In this document: positions 56,742 through 64,000 of the stretch, one piece after another
How the letters are laid out: every line of letters begins with the position of its first letter
Numbering within the stretch: position 1 is the first letter of the stretch
Assembly: GCF_003987315.1 (NCBI RefSeq)
Contig: NZ_PIPI01000001.1
Location: 806,001-870,000 of the forward strand
Direction: 5' to 3'
DNA length: 64,000 bases
Source: Aliidiomarina haloalkalitolerans
GTDB lineage: Bacteria; Pseudomonadota; Gammaproteobacteria; Enterobacterales; Alteromonadaceae
Notes under the pieces: generated by a model
Seen by the model: only the letters and a program-made list of their open reading frames with translations
What the model was told of the DNA's origin: nothing
Database searches by the model: none
Program-made: the position numbers and the translations under genes

Positions 56742-57530
56742 ATGCAGCAGTCGTTGGTTTTGTCGCTGATATCTATGTTCGCAGTACTCGGATTGAGTGC
56801 CTGTGCGAGTAGTCCGAATGCTGGGACTGAGCGCTATCGAACCGCTCAAGATTATGCGCCACCACGAACACCAACTGCTGCTGAATTGTTTCCCCTGACG
56901 CCGCGACTTGAGCCGCTATCGCAGCGCGGCAACCTACCTTATCAAGTGAATGGGCAAGCTTATTCGGTTCGTGACACTGCCGAGGGATACTTTGCCGAAG
57001 GCATTGCGTCTTGGTACGGTAAAAAATTCCATGGTCATTTAACCTCGAATGGCGAGTTTTATGACATGTATAGCTTGAGCGCTGCGCATAAAACCTTGCC
57101 ATTACCAAGTTGGGTGCGTGTGACTAACTTGAACAATAATAAATCGGTGATTGTTCGTGTGAATGATCGCGGCCCATTTCATGCTGAGCGGATTATCGAC
57201 TTGTCATTCTCGGCCGCCTATGCGCTTGATATGCACCTACACGGTACCGCGCCGGTGCGAGTAGAAGCGATCGAGTTCGATCAACCCACGCCTGTTAGTA
57301 CCCAGCAAACCTATATCCAAGTCGCCGCCGCACGCGAATTAAATAATTTAGAAGCGTTGCGCCTGCGTTTACAAGAAATTTATGACCTCGATGCAACTAC
57401 TCGCGTGCATCAAGGTCTGAATCGGTTGATACTAGGTCCCTTTGACGATCGTCAAACCATCTACTGGATGAACCGCCTGCAAGCAGACGGCTTTGAAGGG
57501 ATATTCCGTTTACCGCAGGAACGCCTGTAA
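56742..57530 (+). CDS. rlpA: Septal-ring lytic transglycosylase RlpA (DPBB-SPOR)
   Basis: This lipoprotein (lipobox LSAC, then ASSP) has a double-psi beta-barrel domain (EGIASWYGKKFHGHLTSNGEFYDMYSLSAAHKTLPL...VRVNDRGPFHAERIIDLS). The catalytic Asp region is followed by a C-terminal SPOR domain (about residues 188-262) that binds denuded glycans at the septum. At 262 residues it is shorter than the E. coli protein. It lies 10 bases after mltB, making a probable pair of cell-wall hydrolases. Confidence 0.93.
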   Translation: MQQSLVLSLISMFAVLGLSACASSPNAGTERYRTAQDYAPPRTPTAAELFPLTPRLEPLSQRGNLPYQVNGQAYSVRDTAEGYFAEGIASWYGKKFHGHLTSNGEFYDMYSLSAAHKTLPLPSWVRVTNLNNNKSVIVRVNDRGPFHAERIIDLSFSAAYALDMHLHGTAPVRVEAIEFDQPTPVSTQQTYIQVAAARELNNLEALRLRLQEIYDLDATTRVHQGLNRLILGPFDDRQTIYWMNRLQADGFEGIFRLPQERL

Positions 57531-57578
57531 AAACGGAATAAATTATGCAGCAGAGTTAGTTACTCGGAATCACCATTT

Positions 57579-57587
57579 TGCTATACT
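57579..57587 (+). promoter_or_regulatory. Candidate dacA promoter (extended -10)
   Basis: TGC followed by TATACT forms an extended -10 in the 142-bp gap between rlpA and dacA. No convincing -35 is present. The leader would be about 80 bases. Confidence 0.4.
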
Positions 57588-57672
57588 CGTTGCCCATAAT
57601 CTGTGCCCTGATAAAGTCGCATACAGTGCAGGCTATTCGCCTAACGCAAAACAACAGAGAACGTATTCGATC

Positions 57673-58845
57673 ATGAAAAATAGCCGTTTAGTTGCAAGTC
57701 TCGTTGCCGCGGTCACCCTGACCGTCACTCATTTCACCATTCCCGCTCATGCACAAGGCGTAGTCCCGCCGACCCCAACTGTGAATGCCAAAGCATGGGT
57801 GCTCATGGACTATAAAACCGGTCAGATCATAGCCGGTGAAAATATCGACGAAGGCCATGGACCTGCTTCTTTAACTAAGATGATGACGAGCTATATCATC
57901 GGCAAAGAAATCAAAAGCGGCAACATTAGTCTCGATGACGAAGTAACCGTAAGCCGCAATGCGTGGGCACGTAACTTCCCAGGTTCGTCACTAATGTTTA
58001 TTGAAGTGGGTCGCCAAGTCCGCGTCGAAGACTTGAACCGTGGTATTATTATTGCCTCAGGTAATGACGCTTGTGTCGCTATGGCCGAGCACATTTCTGG
58101 AACTGAAGACGCCTTCGCCAACCTGATGAATGCCTACGCCCGTGAACTTGGTATGCACAACACCGTCTTTGCCAATAGCCACGGCTTGCCACATCCTGAT
58201 CAAATCACCACAGCGCGCGACATGGCTGTCCTTGCGCAAGCATTAATTCGCGACGTCCCAGAAGAATACGCCATCTATGCTGAACGTGAATTTACCTTTA
58301 ACGGTATTCGCCAGTACAACCGCAATTCATTATTGTGGGATCGCAGCCTGAATGTCGACGGTATTAAAACTGGGTTTACCAGTGAGTCAGGCTATAGCCT
58401 TGTCACCTCCGCAGTGGACGGCGATACTCGCTTGATTACCGTTGTTATGGGTACCGCAAGCGAGCAAGCGCGTGCGGCTGAAAGTAAAAAACTACTGAAC
58501 TATGGTTTCCGTTACTACGAAACGGTGACAGCTTATGAGGCCGGTGAACAATTAGTGAGCCAGCGGATTTGGGGCGGTTCTGTTGACGAGATTCGTTTAG
58601 GCACAGGAACTGAAGTTGTGGTTACGTTGCCACGTGGCCAACGTCAGAACTTACGCGCTAACTTTGTTCTCGATCGCACGCTTGAAGCGCCGCTCGCTGC
58701 TGGCGAAGTGGTTGGCACGGTAAATCTAACTTTAGGTGACCGTGACATTGCCAGCTTCCCGCTCGTCACCCTGCAAGCCGTTGAAGAAGGTGGTTTCTTC
58801 AAACGGATTATCGATAGCATTAAGAAGAGCTTCAGCGACGAATGA
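57673..58845 (+). CDS. dacA: D-alanyl-D-alanine carboxypeptidase DacA (PBP5)
   Basis: DacA removes the terminal D-Ala from peptidoglycan pentapeptides. The 390-residue protein has a signal peptide (AHA-Q), ASLTKMM (SxxK), ASGND (SxN) and IKTGFT (KTG), and a beta-rich PBP5 C-terminal domain. The amphipathic membrane anchor FFKRIIDSIKKSF ends the protein. ATG 57673 is chosen; the long frame to 57493 overlaps rlpA. Its stop overlaps dat as ATGA. Confidence 0.95.
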   Translation: MKNSRLVASLVAAVTLTVTHFTIPAHAQGVVPPTPTVNAKAWVLMDYKTGQIIAGENIDEGHGPASLTKMMTSYIIGKEIKSGNISLDDEVTVSRNAWARNFPGSSLMFIEVGRQVRVEDLNRGIIIASGNDACVAMAEHISGTEDAFANLMNAYARELGMHNTVFANSHGLPHPDQITTARDMAVLAQALIRDVPEEYAIYAEREFTFNGIRQYNRNSLLWDRSLNVDGIKTGFTSESGYSLVTSAVDGDTRLITVVMGTASEQARAAESKKLLNYGFRYYETVTAYEAGEQLVSQRIWGGSVDEIRLGTGTEVVVTLPRGQRQNLRANFVLDRTLEAPLAAGEVVGTVNLTLGDRDIASFPLVTLQAVEEGGFFKRIIDSIKKSFSDE

Positions 58846-59678
58846 GCCTGATTTATCTCAATGGGGACTATGTTCCTCATGAACAAGCAAAAATCTCCGT
58901 CTTTGATCGGGGATTTTTGTTTGCCGATGGTATTTACGAAGTGGTGCCTATTTATAATCGCCAGCCATTTATGTTTGACGGCCATATGCAACGTCTGCAG
59001 AACAGCCTGCACGAAGTTGGTATAACTCCACCGTTAAGCTCAAATGAATGGCGCAGCATCCTTACTCACCTGCTAACAGAAGAGGCGCTTGACCACGCGA
59101 TTCTCTATTTGCAGATTACCCGTGGTAGTGAGTTCCCTCGTAATCATTCCCCAAGTCCTGATATCCAACCGACTGTGATGGCGTACTTAGTACCTTTCAC
59201 TCCACCCGTTGGCGAACCAACGCCGGTGCGTGTTGAATTGCTTGAGGACATTCGCTGGTTACGCTGTGATATCAAATCAATCAGTTTACTCGGTAACATC
59301 TTGTTAAAACTCCAGTCCACAGCTGGGGGTGCTCAAGAGCCGATTCTTCACCGCGCCGGGCGTATTACCGAAGGTGCGTCGTGCAATTACTTTATCGTCA
59401 AAGACGGTGTGCTCATCACACCACCTGCGGATAGCTTAATTCTTGCCGGATTGACTCGCCAACACGTCTTGAAATTGGCTGCTGACGCCCATATAAAGGT
59501 GCGAGAAGCAGCGTTCTCAACCGCTGAACTGTATGCCGCCGATGAGTGTTTTATGACCAGTGCCACTCGGGAAATCATCCCTGTTGGGCAAGTTGGACAA
59601 GAAGTCATTGGTAATGGTCAGTGCGGTCCTGTGACCCGCACTTTGATCGAACGATTTAGAGCAAGTCGCCCACGGTGA
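58842..59678 (+). CDS. dat: D-amino acid aminotransferase (class IV PLP)
   Basis: This fold-type IV PLP enzyme interconverts D-Ala and D-Glu type amino acids. The 278-residue protein has YLNGDYVPHEQAKISVFDRGFLFADGIYEV, the PLP-lysine region CDIKSISLLGNILLK, and GASCNYFIVKDGVLITPP. Its placement between dacA and ybeD suggests it reuses the D-Ala released by DacA or feeds D-Glu to cell-wall synthesis. The D-specificity is inferred from family and context; a branched-chain aminotransferase is less likely. Confidence 0.88.
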   Translation: MSLIYLNGDYVPHEQAKISVFDRGFLFADGIYEVVPIYNRQPFMFDGHMQRLQNSLHEVGITPPLSSNEWRSILTHLLTEEALDHAILYLQITRGSEFPRNHSPSPDIQPTVMAYLVPFTPPVGEPTPVRVELLEDIRWLRCDIKSISLLGNILLKLQSTAGGAQEPILHRAGRITEGASCNYFIVKDGVLITPPADSLILAGLTRQHVLKLAADAHIKVREAAFSTAELYAADECFMTSATREIIPVGQVGQEVIGNGQCGPVTRTLIERFRASRPR

Positions 59679-59693
59679 CTTGAGGAGTAATGC

Positions 59694-59957
59694 ATGAATA
59701 CCAAATTTGACGAGTTGCTCGACTTTCCGTGTGACTTTACTTTTAAAATCATGGGCGTTGCCACACAAACTCTCGCAGACGAAGTCATTGCGGTGATTCA
59801 AGAGCATGCGCCTGGTGATTACAGCCCAGAGATTCGGCCGTCGAGCAAAGGTAACTATTATTCGGTATCGGTTTCTGTGGTCGTTACCAGTAAACTCCAC
59901 GTTGAAACATTATATCGATCCTTATCTGATATCGACGACGTACGTTACGTCTTATAA
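59694..59957 (+). CDS. ybeD: YbeD family (DUF493) protein
   Basis: This 87-residue ACT-like protein of unclear role is conserved beside lipB across gammaproteobacteria. [21 protein letters not shown] and the [13 protein letters not shown] stretch are diagnostic; length and sequence match E. coli YbeD. GAGGAG precedes ATG. It lies 15 bases after dat and 39 before lipB. Confidence 0.94.
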   Translation: MNTKFDELLDFPCDFTFKIMGVATQTLADEVIAVIQEHAPGDYSPEIRPSSKGNYYSVSVSVVVTSKLHVETLYRSLSDIDDVRYVL

Positions 59958-59996
59958 GTCACATTCGCTTGTGCGAGCTAAAAAAGAACACGGAAC

Positions 59997-60647
59997 ATGA
60001 ATCGACTAACTATTCGTCAGCTCGGTCGTATGGATTACGAGCCAGTCTGGAAGAAAATGCAAGCTTTTACCGACGCTCGCGATGAGTCAACCGTTGATGA
60101 GCTGTGGGTGGTCGAACACCCACCTGTTTTCACGCAAGGACAAGCGGGGAAAGAAGAGCATTTGCTTGCGCCCGGTGATATCCCTGTGGTTCCTGTCGAT
60201 CGTGGCGGGCAAGTGACCTATCACGGACCGGGGCAAGTCGTGGTATACTTTATGCTCGACATTCGCCGGCGCAAAATGGGCGTTCGCGAACTTGTCACAC
60301 AAATTGAGAATTCGATTGTGAATATGTTGGCGCAGTACGGTGTCACCGCTGCCCCAAGACCTGATGCACCCGGTGTGTACATTGGTGCAGAAAAAGTATG
60401 TTCACTCGGACTAAGGATTCGGCGCGGCTGTTCTTTTCATGGTTTAGCCCTTAACGTCAACATGGACTTATCACCGTTCCTGCGCATTAACCCTTGTGGT
60501 TATGCAGGGATGGTCATGACACAAACAAGCGCCCATGGCGGGCCAACCACATTTGCAGAAGCTGCTGAGCTGGTCACATCCGAATTTGCTCGCCTGCTGC
60601 AATACTCTGAAATCGACGAACAAACAGGTTTACCAGAACATGGCTAA
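59997..60647 (+). CDS. lipB: Octanoyl-[acyl-carrier-protein]:protein N-octanoyltransferase LipB
   Basis: LipB moves octanoate from ACP to lipoate-dependent enzyme domains. The 216-residue protein has [35 protein letters not shown] and the catalytic Cys in [10 protein letters not shown], with a partner Lys in [15 protein letters not shown]. It overlaps lipA by 8 bases, so insertion of the octanoyl group and of sulphur are coupled genetically. Confidence 0.95.
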   Translation: MNRLTIRQLGRMDYEPVWKKMQAFTDARDESTVDELWVVEHPPVFTQGQAGKEEHLLAPGDIPVVPVDRGGQVTYHGPGQVVVYFMLDIRRRKMGVRELVTQIENSIVNMLAQYGVTAAPRPDAPGVYIGAEKVCSLGLRIRRGCSFHGLALNVNMDLSPFLRINPCGYAGMVMTQTSAHGGPTTFAEAAELVTSEFARLLQYSEIDEQTGLPEHG

Positions 60648-61668
60648 TTCAGACGTAGTAAAAGTTGAGCCAGTAAGTCAACAAACTAGCGCGAAACAAA
60701 CTGCCGCTAAAAGTGCACGTATTGAGGCGGGTACCAAGCTCCGTGACGCTGACAAAATGTCTTTGATTCCGGTACAAATTGTTCCTGTTGAACGTGAACA
60801 AATGCTTCGCAAGCCTGAGTGGTTGAAAGTGAAGTTGCCAGCGTCAACTGAGAAAATTGATAACATTAAGAAAGCGATGCGTAAGCATGGGCTGCATTCT
60901 GTGTGCGAGGAAGCTTCCTGCCCTAACCTACCAGAATGTTTTAACCATGGTACCGCAACGTTTATGATTCTCGGCGATATTTGTACCCGTCGCTGTCCGT
61001 TTTGTGACGTTGCCCACGGTCGTCCATTGCCGCCAGATCCGCAAGAAGCACACAAGCTGGGACTGACCATTCGCGACATGGGCGTTAAGTATGTCGTTGT
61101 TACCTCTGTCGATCGTGATGATTTGCGCGATGGTGGAGCACAACATTTCGCCGATTGTATCCGTGAGATCCGTGCCCACAGTCCTGGGATTCGCGTTGAA
61201 GTACTCGTGCCTGATTTCCGTGGTCGTATGAACGTGGCTTTAGATATTCTTGAAGGTGAAGCGCCTGACGTCTTTAACCATAACTTAGAAACCGTGCCGC
61301 GCTTATATAAAGCAGCTCGTCCAGGCGCCAACTATCAGTGGTCGCTAGATTTATTGAAGCTATACAAAGAGCGCCGCCCAGATGTGCGTACCAAGTCAGG
61401 ACTAATGGTCGGTCTTGGCGAAACCAACGAAGAAATTTTAGAAGTCATGGAAGACCTGCGCCGTCACAACGTCGACATGTTAACGATTGGGCAGTACCTG
61501 CAACCGAGCCGTCACCATATTCCGGTTGCACGTTATGTTACCCCAGACGAATTTGCCATGTTTAAGCGCGAAGCTGACAAGATGGGCTTTACCCAAGCTG
61601 CATCTGGCCCACTTGTGCGTTCGTCCTACCATGCTGATTTACAGGCCGCTGGTATTGAAGTGAAATAA
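60640..61668 (+). CDS. lipA: Lipoyl synthase LipA
   Basis: This radical-SAM enzyme inserts two sulphurs into the octanoyl chain. The 342-residue protein has both clusters: the auxiliary [12 protein letters not shown] motif and the radical-SAM [10 protein letters not shown]. The C-terminal [12 protein letters not shown] completes the pattern. ATG 60640 lies inside the end of lipB; the frame is open to 60535. The N-terminal 35 residues are a variable extension. A terminator follows, closing the block. Confidence 0.96.
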   Translation: MANSDVVKVEPVSQQTSAKQTAAKSARIEAGTKLRDADKMSLIPVQIVPVEREQMLRKPEWLKVKLPASTEKIDNIKKAMRKHGLHSVCEEASCPNLPECFNHGTATFMILGDICTRRCPFCDVAHGRPLPPDPQEAHKLGLTIRDMGVKYVVVTSVDRDDLRDGGAQHFADCIREIRAHSPGIRVEVLVPDFRGRMNVALDILEGEAPDVFNHNLETVPRLYKAARPGANYQWSLDLLKLYKERRPDVRTKSGLMVGLGETNEEILEVMEDLRRHNVDMLTIGQYLQPSRHHIPVARYVTPDEFAMFKREADKMGFTQAASGPLVRSSYHADLQAAGIEVK

Positions 61669-61703
61669 GCTTAAATAACCTTAGGTGAATTCACTAAATC
61701 ATG

Positions 61704-61729
61704 AAAGGAGGCAACCTAGCCTCCTTTTT
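61704..61729 (+). terminator. Rho-independent terminator after lipA
   Basis: AAAGGAGGC (61704-61712) pairs with GCCTCCTTT (61719-61727) around a 6-base loop; the T-run continues to 61729. Confidence 0.92.
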
Positions 61730-61855
61730 CATTTCTAGTTCACTGCGCCGAAACGCCATCCATCGCTAATTTCATCAATTAATCTCATCAGGCTAGCCAT
61801 CCGCATTAAAATCAGGTTTCATGGTGAATTGTTTCATACTTCAGGGAGACCTCTC

Positions 61856-64000
61856 ATGGCACGTTTAGTTAGTGCATTCGCACTTTTGTGCTTCATATTT
61901 AGTAGCGTCGCTTTTGCGAATCCGGTTCACACCGGTTACCAAGAGCCCGCTCAAGAAATTATCGATATCGTCGATGCGGCGCCAGCTCCTGGTGCTAGCC
62001 TTAGTCCGAATGGGGATGTTCTTCTCGTTCTTGACTACCCTGCGCTGCCAACCTTAGTGGACTTGGCTGCCAGTGAATACCGCTTGGCCGGGATGCGAAT
62101 TAATCCTGACAACCAAACCATAAGCCAAAGTCGTTATGTGTCAGGCTTTCGCCTGCTAAATATCGCTGATGGCTCCAGCCGGACTATTCGTGGTCTGCCG
62201 CAAAACATGCGCGCTATGGGCATGAGCTGGTCACCGGATGGCAAAACCATTGCATTCTTGAATATGGAACAGAACGGCACCTACTTATGGCGCATTGACG
62301 TTGAACGAGGTCGCGCTAGCCAGTGGAGCAAAGCTGCAGTTAATGCGGTTTGGGGCGCGCAAATCGAGTGGAGCCATGACTCGCAATCGGTCTATACGTT
62401 ATTAGTTGACGCGAAGCGCGGCGCAGCACCACAACGTTCACGCGTACCTGCAGCACCGGTTGTAACTGAATCTCGTGGCCGTTCAGCACCTGCTCGGACG
62501 TATCAAGACCTCCTCGCCGATAGCCACGACGTTGCTCTTTTCGACTATTATTTTTCTAGCCAAGTTGCTCGCATCGACCAACGTGGTCGCAGCCACAACC
62601 TTGGTAAAGTTGGTGTGATTAACAACATCAGCCTGGCGCCAAATAGCGAGTTTATCCTCGTCACTGCGCTGCAAAAACCATATTCTTATGCGGTGCCACA
62701 CTTCCGTTTCGCGCGCAATACAGTCGTTTGGGATAAGCAAGGTAAGCCAGTCTATACCGTTGTTGAACAAGGTGTGGCGGACAACTTACCGATCGGTTTC
62801 GACGTCGTTGTTCCGGATCGTCGTAGCATTAGCTGGCGTAACGACGCTGACGCGACCCTAGTTTGGGCGGTTGCCGGCGATGGCGGTAACTCACGCGCCC
62901 CCGCTGATATTCGCGACCGCGTTTATCAATTACCTGCACCATTTAACGCAGAGCCTAAGTTATTAGCAGAATTAGAAACTCGCTACGCGCGTTTACTAGC
63001 AGCTGACGGCAATACCGCTCTCGTGTGGGAACGCTGGTGGGCTGAGCGTCAAGAGCGTTTATGGCGCATAAGTCCAGACGGTGACGCTGAACCAGTGCTT
63101 GTTTGGGAACGCGCTTATGACGACAGCTACAATGATCCAGGTCAGCCGTTAACCACCACCTTAGAAAATGGTCGCCGCGTGCTGCTGCTCGATGACGGTC
63201 ACTTAATTCTAACTGGTACAGGCGCCTCAGACGAAGGTGATCGTCCATTCATTGACCGTCGCAACCTCTTAACAGGCGAAACAGAGCGTCTCTGGCGTTC
63301 AGAAGCACCTTATTACGAGCGCCCATGGTCACTGATCGATTTAGAGAACAAGGTATTCTTAACCCAGCGTGAAAGCGTCGATACGCCACCTGACTTCTAC
63401 CTTCGTAATCTGACTGATGAGAGCTTAGTGGCATTAACTAATACTGCCCACCCAATGCCTCATACCTTGGACATCAGCCGTGAATTAGTTAATTATGAGC
63501 GCGCGGACGGTCTACCGATGTCAGCGAACCTATTCTTACCAGCCGGTTATGACCAAGAGCGCGATGGCCCATTACCAACCATCGTATGGGCTTATCCGCG
63601 TGAGTATCGCAGCACAGCTGCCGCAGCTCAGGTAAGTGGTTCACCCTATCGCTTTAATCGCATTAGTTATTGGAATCCGCAATTCTTAGCCACTCAAGGC
63701 TATGCGGTATTTGACGCAGCAACCATGCCGATTGTCGGTGAAGGTGACGAACTCCCGAACGATACCTTTATTGAACAGTTAATTATGAACTCAGAAGCTG
63801 TCATCAATTACGGTGTTGAGCGTGGCGTTAGTGATCGAAATCGCTTTGCATTAGGCGGCCATTCGTATGGTGCATTCATGACTGCAAACGTGCTTGCTCA
63901 CTCAGACCTGTTCCGTGCAGGTATCGCCCGTAGCGGTGCATACAACCGGTCGCTTACTCCGTTTGGTTTCCAGCGCGAAGAGCGGACCATTTGGGATGAC
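61856..64000 (+). CDS. S9-family (prolyl oligopeptidase-type) exported peptidase, 3' end cut by window
   Basis: The open frame runs to the window edge (715 residues seen). A signal peptide (LLCFIFSSVAFA-NP) is followed by a beta-propeller region of WD-like strands (SLSPNGDVLLVLDYPALP, MSWSPDGKTIAFLN, IEWSHDSQSVYTL). An alpha/beta-hydrolase domain from about residue 560 carries the nucleophile elbow GGHSYGAFM (Ser670). The Asp and His of the triad lie beyond the window. LSPNGDVLLVLDYPALPTL resembles glutamyl-peptidase-like members of S9. ATG 61856 follows AGGGAG. Confidence 0.9.
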   Translation, partial: MARLVSAFALLCFIFSSVAFANPVHTGYQEPAQEIIDIVDAAPAPGASLSPNGDVLLVLDYPALPTLVDLAASEYRLAGMRINPDNQTISQSRYVSGFRLLNIADGSSRTIRGLPQNMRAMGMSWSPDGKTIAFLNMEQNGTYLWRIDVERGRASQWSKAAVNAVWGAQIEWSHDSQSVYTLLVDAKRGAAPQRSRVPAAPVVTESRGRSAPARTYQDLLADSHDVALFDYYFSSQVARIDQRGRSHNLGKVGVINNISLAPNSEFILVTALQKPYSYAVPHFRFARNTVVWDKQGKPVYTVVEQGVADNLPIGFDVVVPDRRSISWRNDADATLVWAVAGDGGNSRAPADIRDRVYQLPAPFNAEPKLLAELETRYARLLAADGNTALVWERWWAERQERLWRISPDGDAEPVLVWERAYDDSYNDPGQPLTTTLENGRRVLLLDDGHLILTGTGASDEGDRPFIDRRNLLTGETERLWRSEAPYYERPWSLIDLENKVFLTQRESVDTPPDFYLRNLTDESLVALTNTAHPMPHTLDISRELVNYERADGLPMSANLFLPAGYDQERDGPLPTIVWAYPREYRSTAAAAQVSGSPYRFNRISYWNPQFLATQGYAVFDAATMPIVGEGDELPNDTFIEQLIMNSEAVINYGVERGVSDRNRFALGGHSYGAFMTANVLAHSDLFRAGIARSGAYNRSLTPFGFQREERTIWDD

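Overview
The window is chromosomal DNA from a gammaproteobacterium. The best guess is an Alteromonadales/Idiomarinaceae-type marine heterotroph. This rests on gene content and order (prmB/smrB, ratA-rnfH-sixA, hemA-prfA-kdsA, lolB-ispE-prs, and the long ubiF...miaB-ybeZYX-lnt-leuS-lptE-holA-nadD-rsfS-rlmH-mrdAB-mltB-rlpA-dacA-dat-ybeD-lipBA block) and on close protein similarity to the E. coli counterparts. The genus is an inference. Coding density is very high and no gap without a gene exceeds 300 bp. The larger gaps are 14519-14756 (nothing recognised), 37803-38021 (terminator-like hairpins and the tRNA promoter), 38549-38703 (nothing convincing) and 61669-61855 (lipA terminator). No CRISPR array, insertion sequence, integrase, rRNA or origin was seen.

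Layout. 1-3239: translation and quality-control genes (prmB fragment, smrB, sixA, rnfH, ratA, smpB). 3236-11941: an eleven-gene minus-strand tad/Flp-type pilus operon running from a small type IVb-like pilin to a TadD-like lipoprotein. It contains poorly known members and has no tadZ or prepilin peptidase gene. 12060-13498: divergent queE/queC for queuosine. 13508-16118: nagZ and an S41 protease lipoprotein. 16307-19345: fadE preceded by a PsrA-type TetR regulator with a matching operator. 19445-23569: hemA-prfA-(degenerate DUF3369/HD-GYP protein)-kdsA. 23787-26443: lolB-ispE-prs. 26530-28741: an internally deleted EamA transporter, an unknown membrane protein and an Old Yellow Enzyme. 28747-31208: rplY-pth-ychF with a structured rplY leader. 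31286-35597: a four-gene minus-strand unit (cupredoxin, Cache/HAMP/GGDEF/EAL, DUF3034 barrel-like protein, exported truncated hemoglobin). 35752-37802: fumC and an SDR. 38022-38548: a five-tRNA operon (Met, Leu, Gln, Gln, Leu). 38704-61668: the conserved ubiF-to-lipA block for tRNA modification, envelope biogenesis, cell-wall elongation and lipoate synthesis. 61856-64000: a 3'-truncated S9 peptidase.

The most interesting parts are (i) the periplasmic copper/heme/c-di-GMP gene cluster at 31.3-35.6 kb, which reads as an undescribed redox- or NO-responsive signalling unit; (ii) the reduced tad locus with unassigned genes and a secretin whose mature N-terminus is made of hexapeptide repeats; and (iii) the catalytically dead DUF3369/HD-GYP protein in the slot normally held by prmC. 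All functional statements come from reading the sequence and from general family knowledge. No database search was run.
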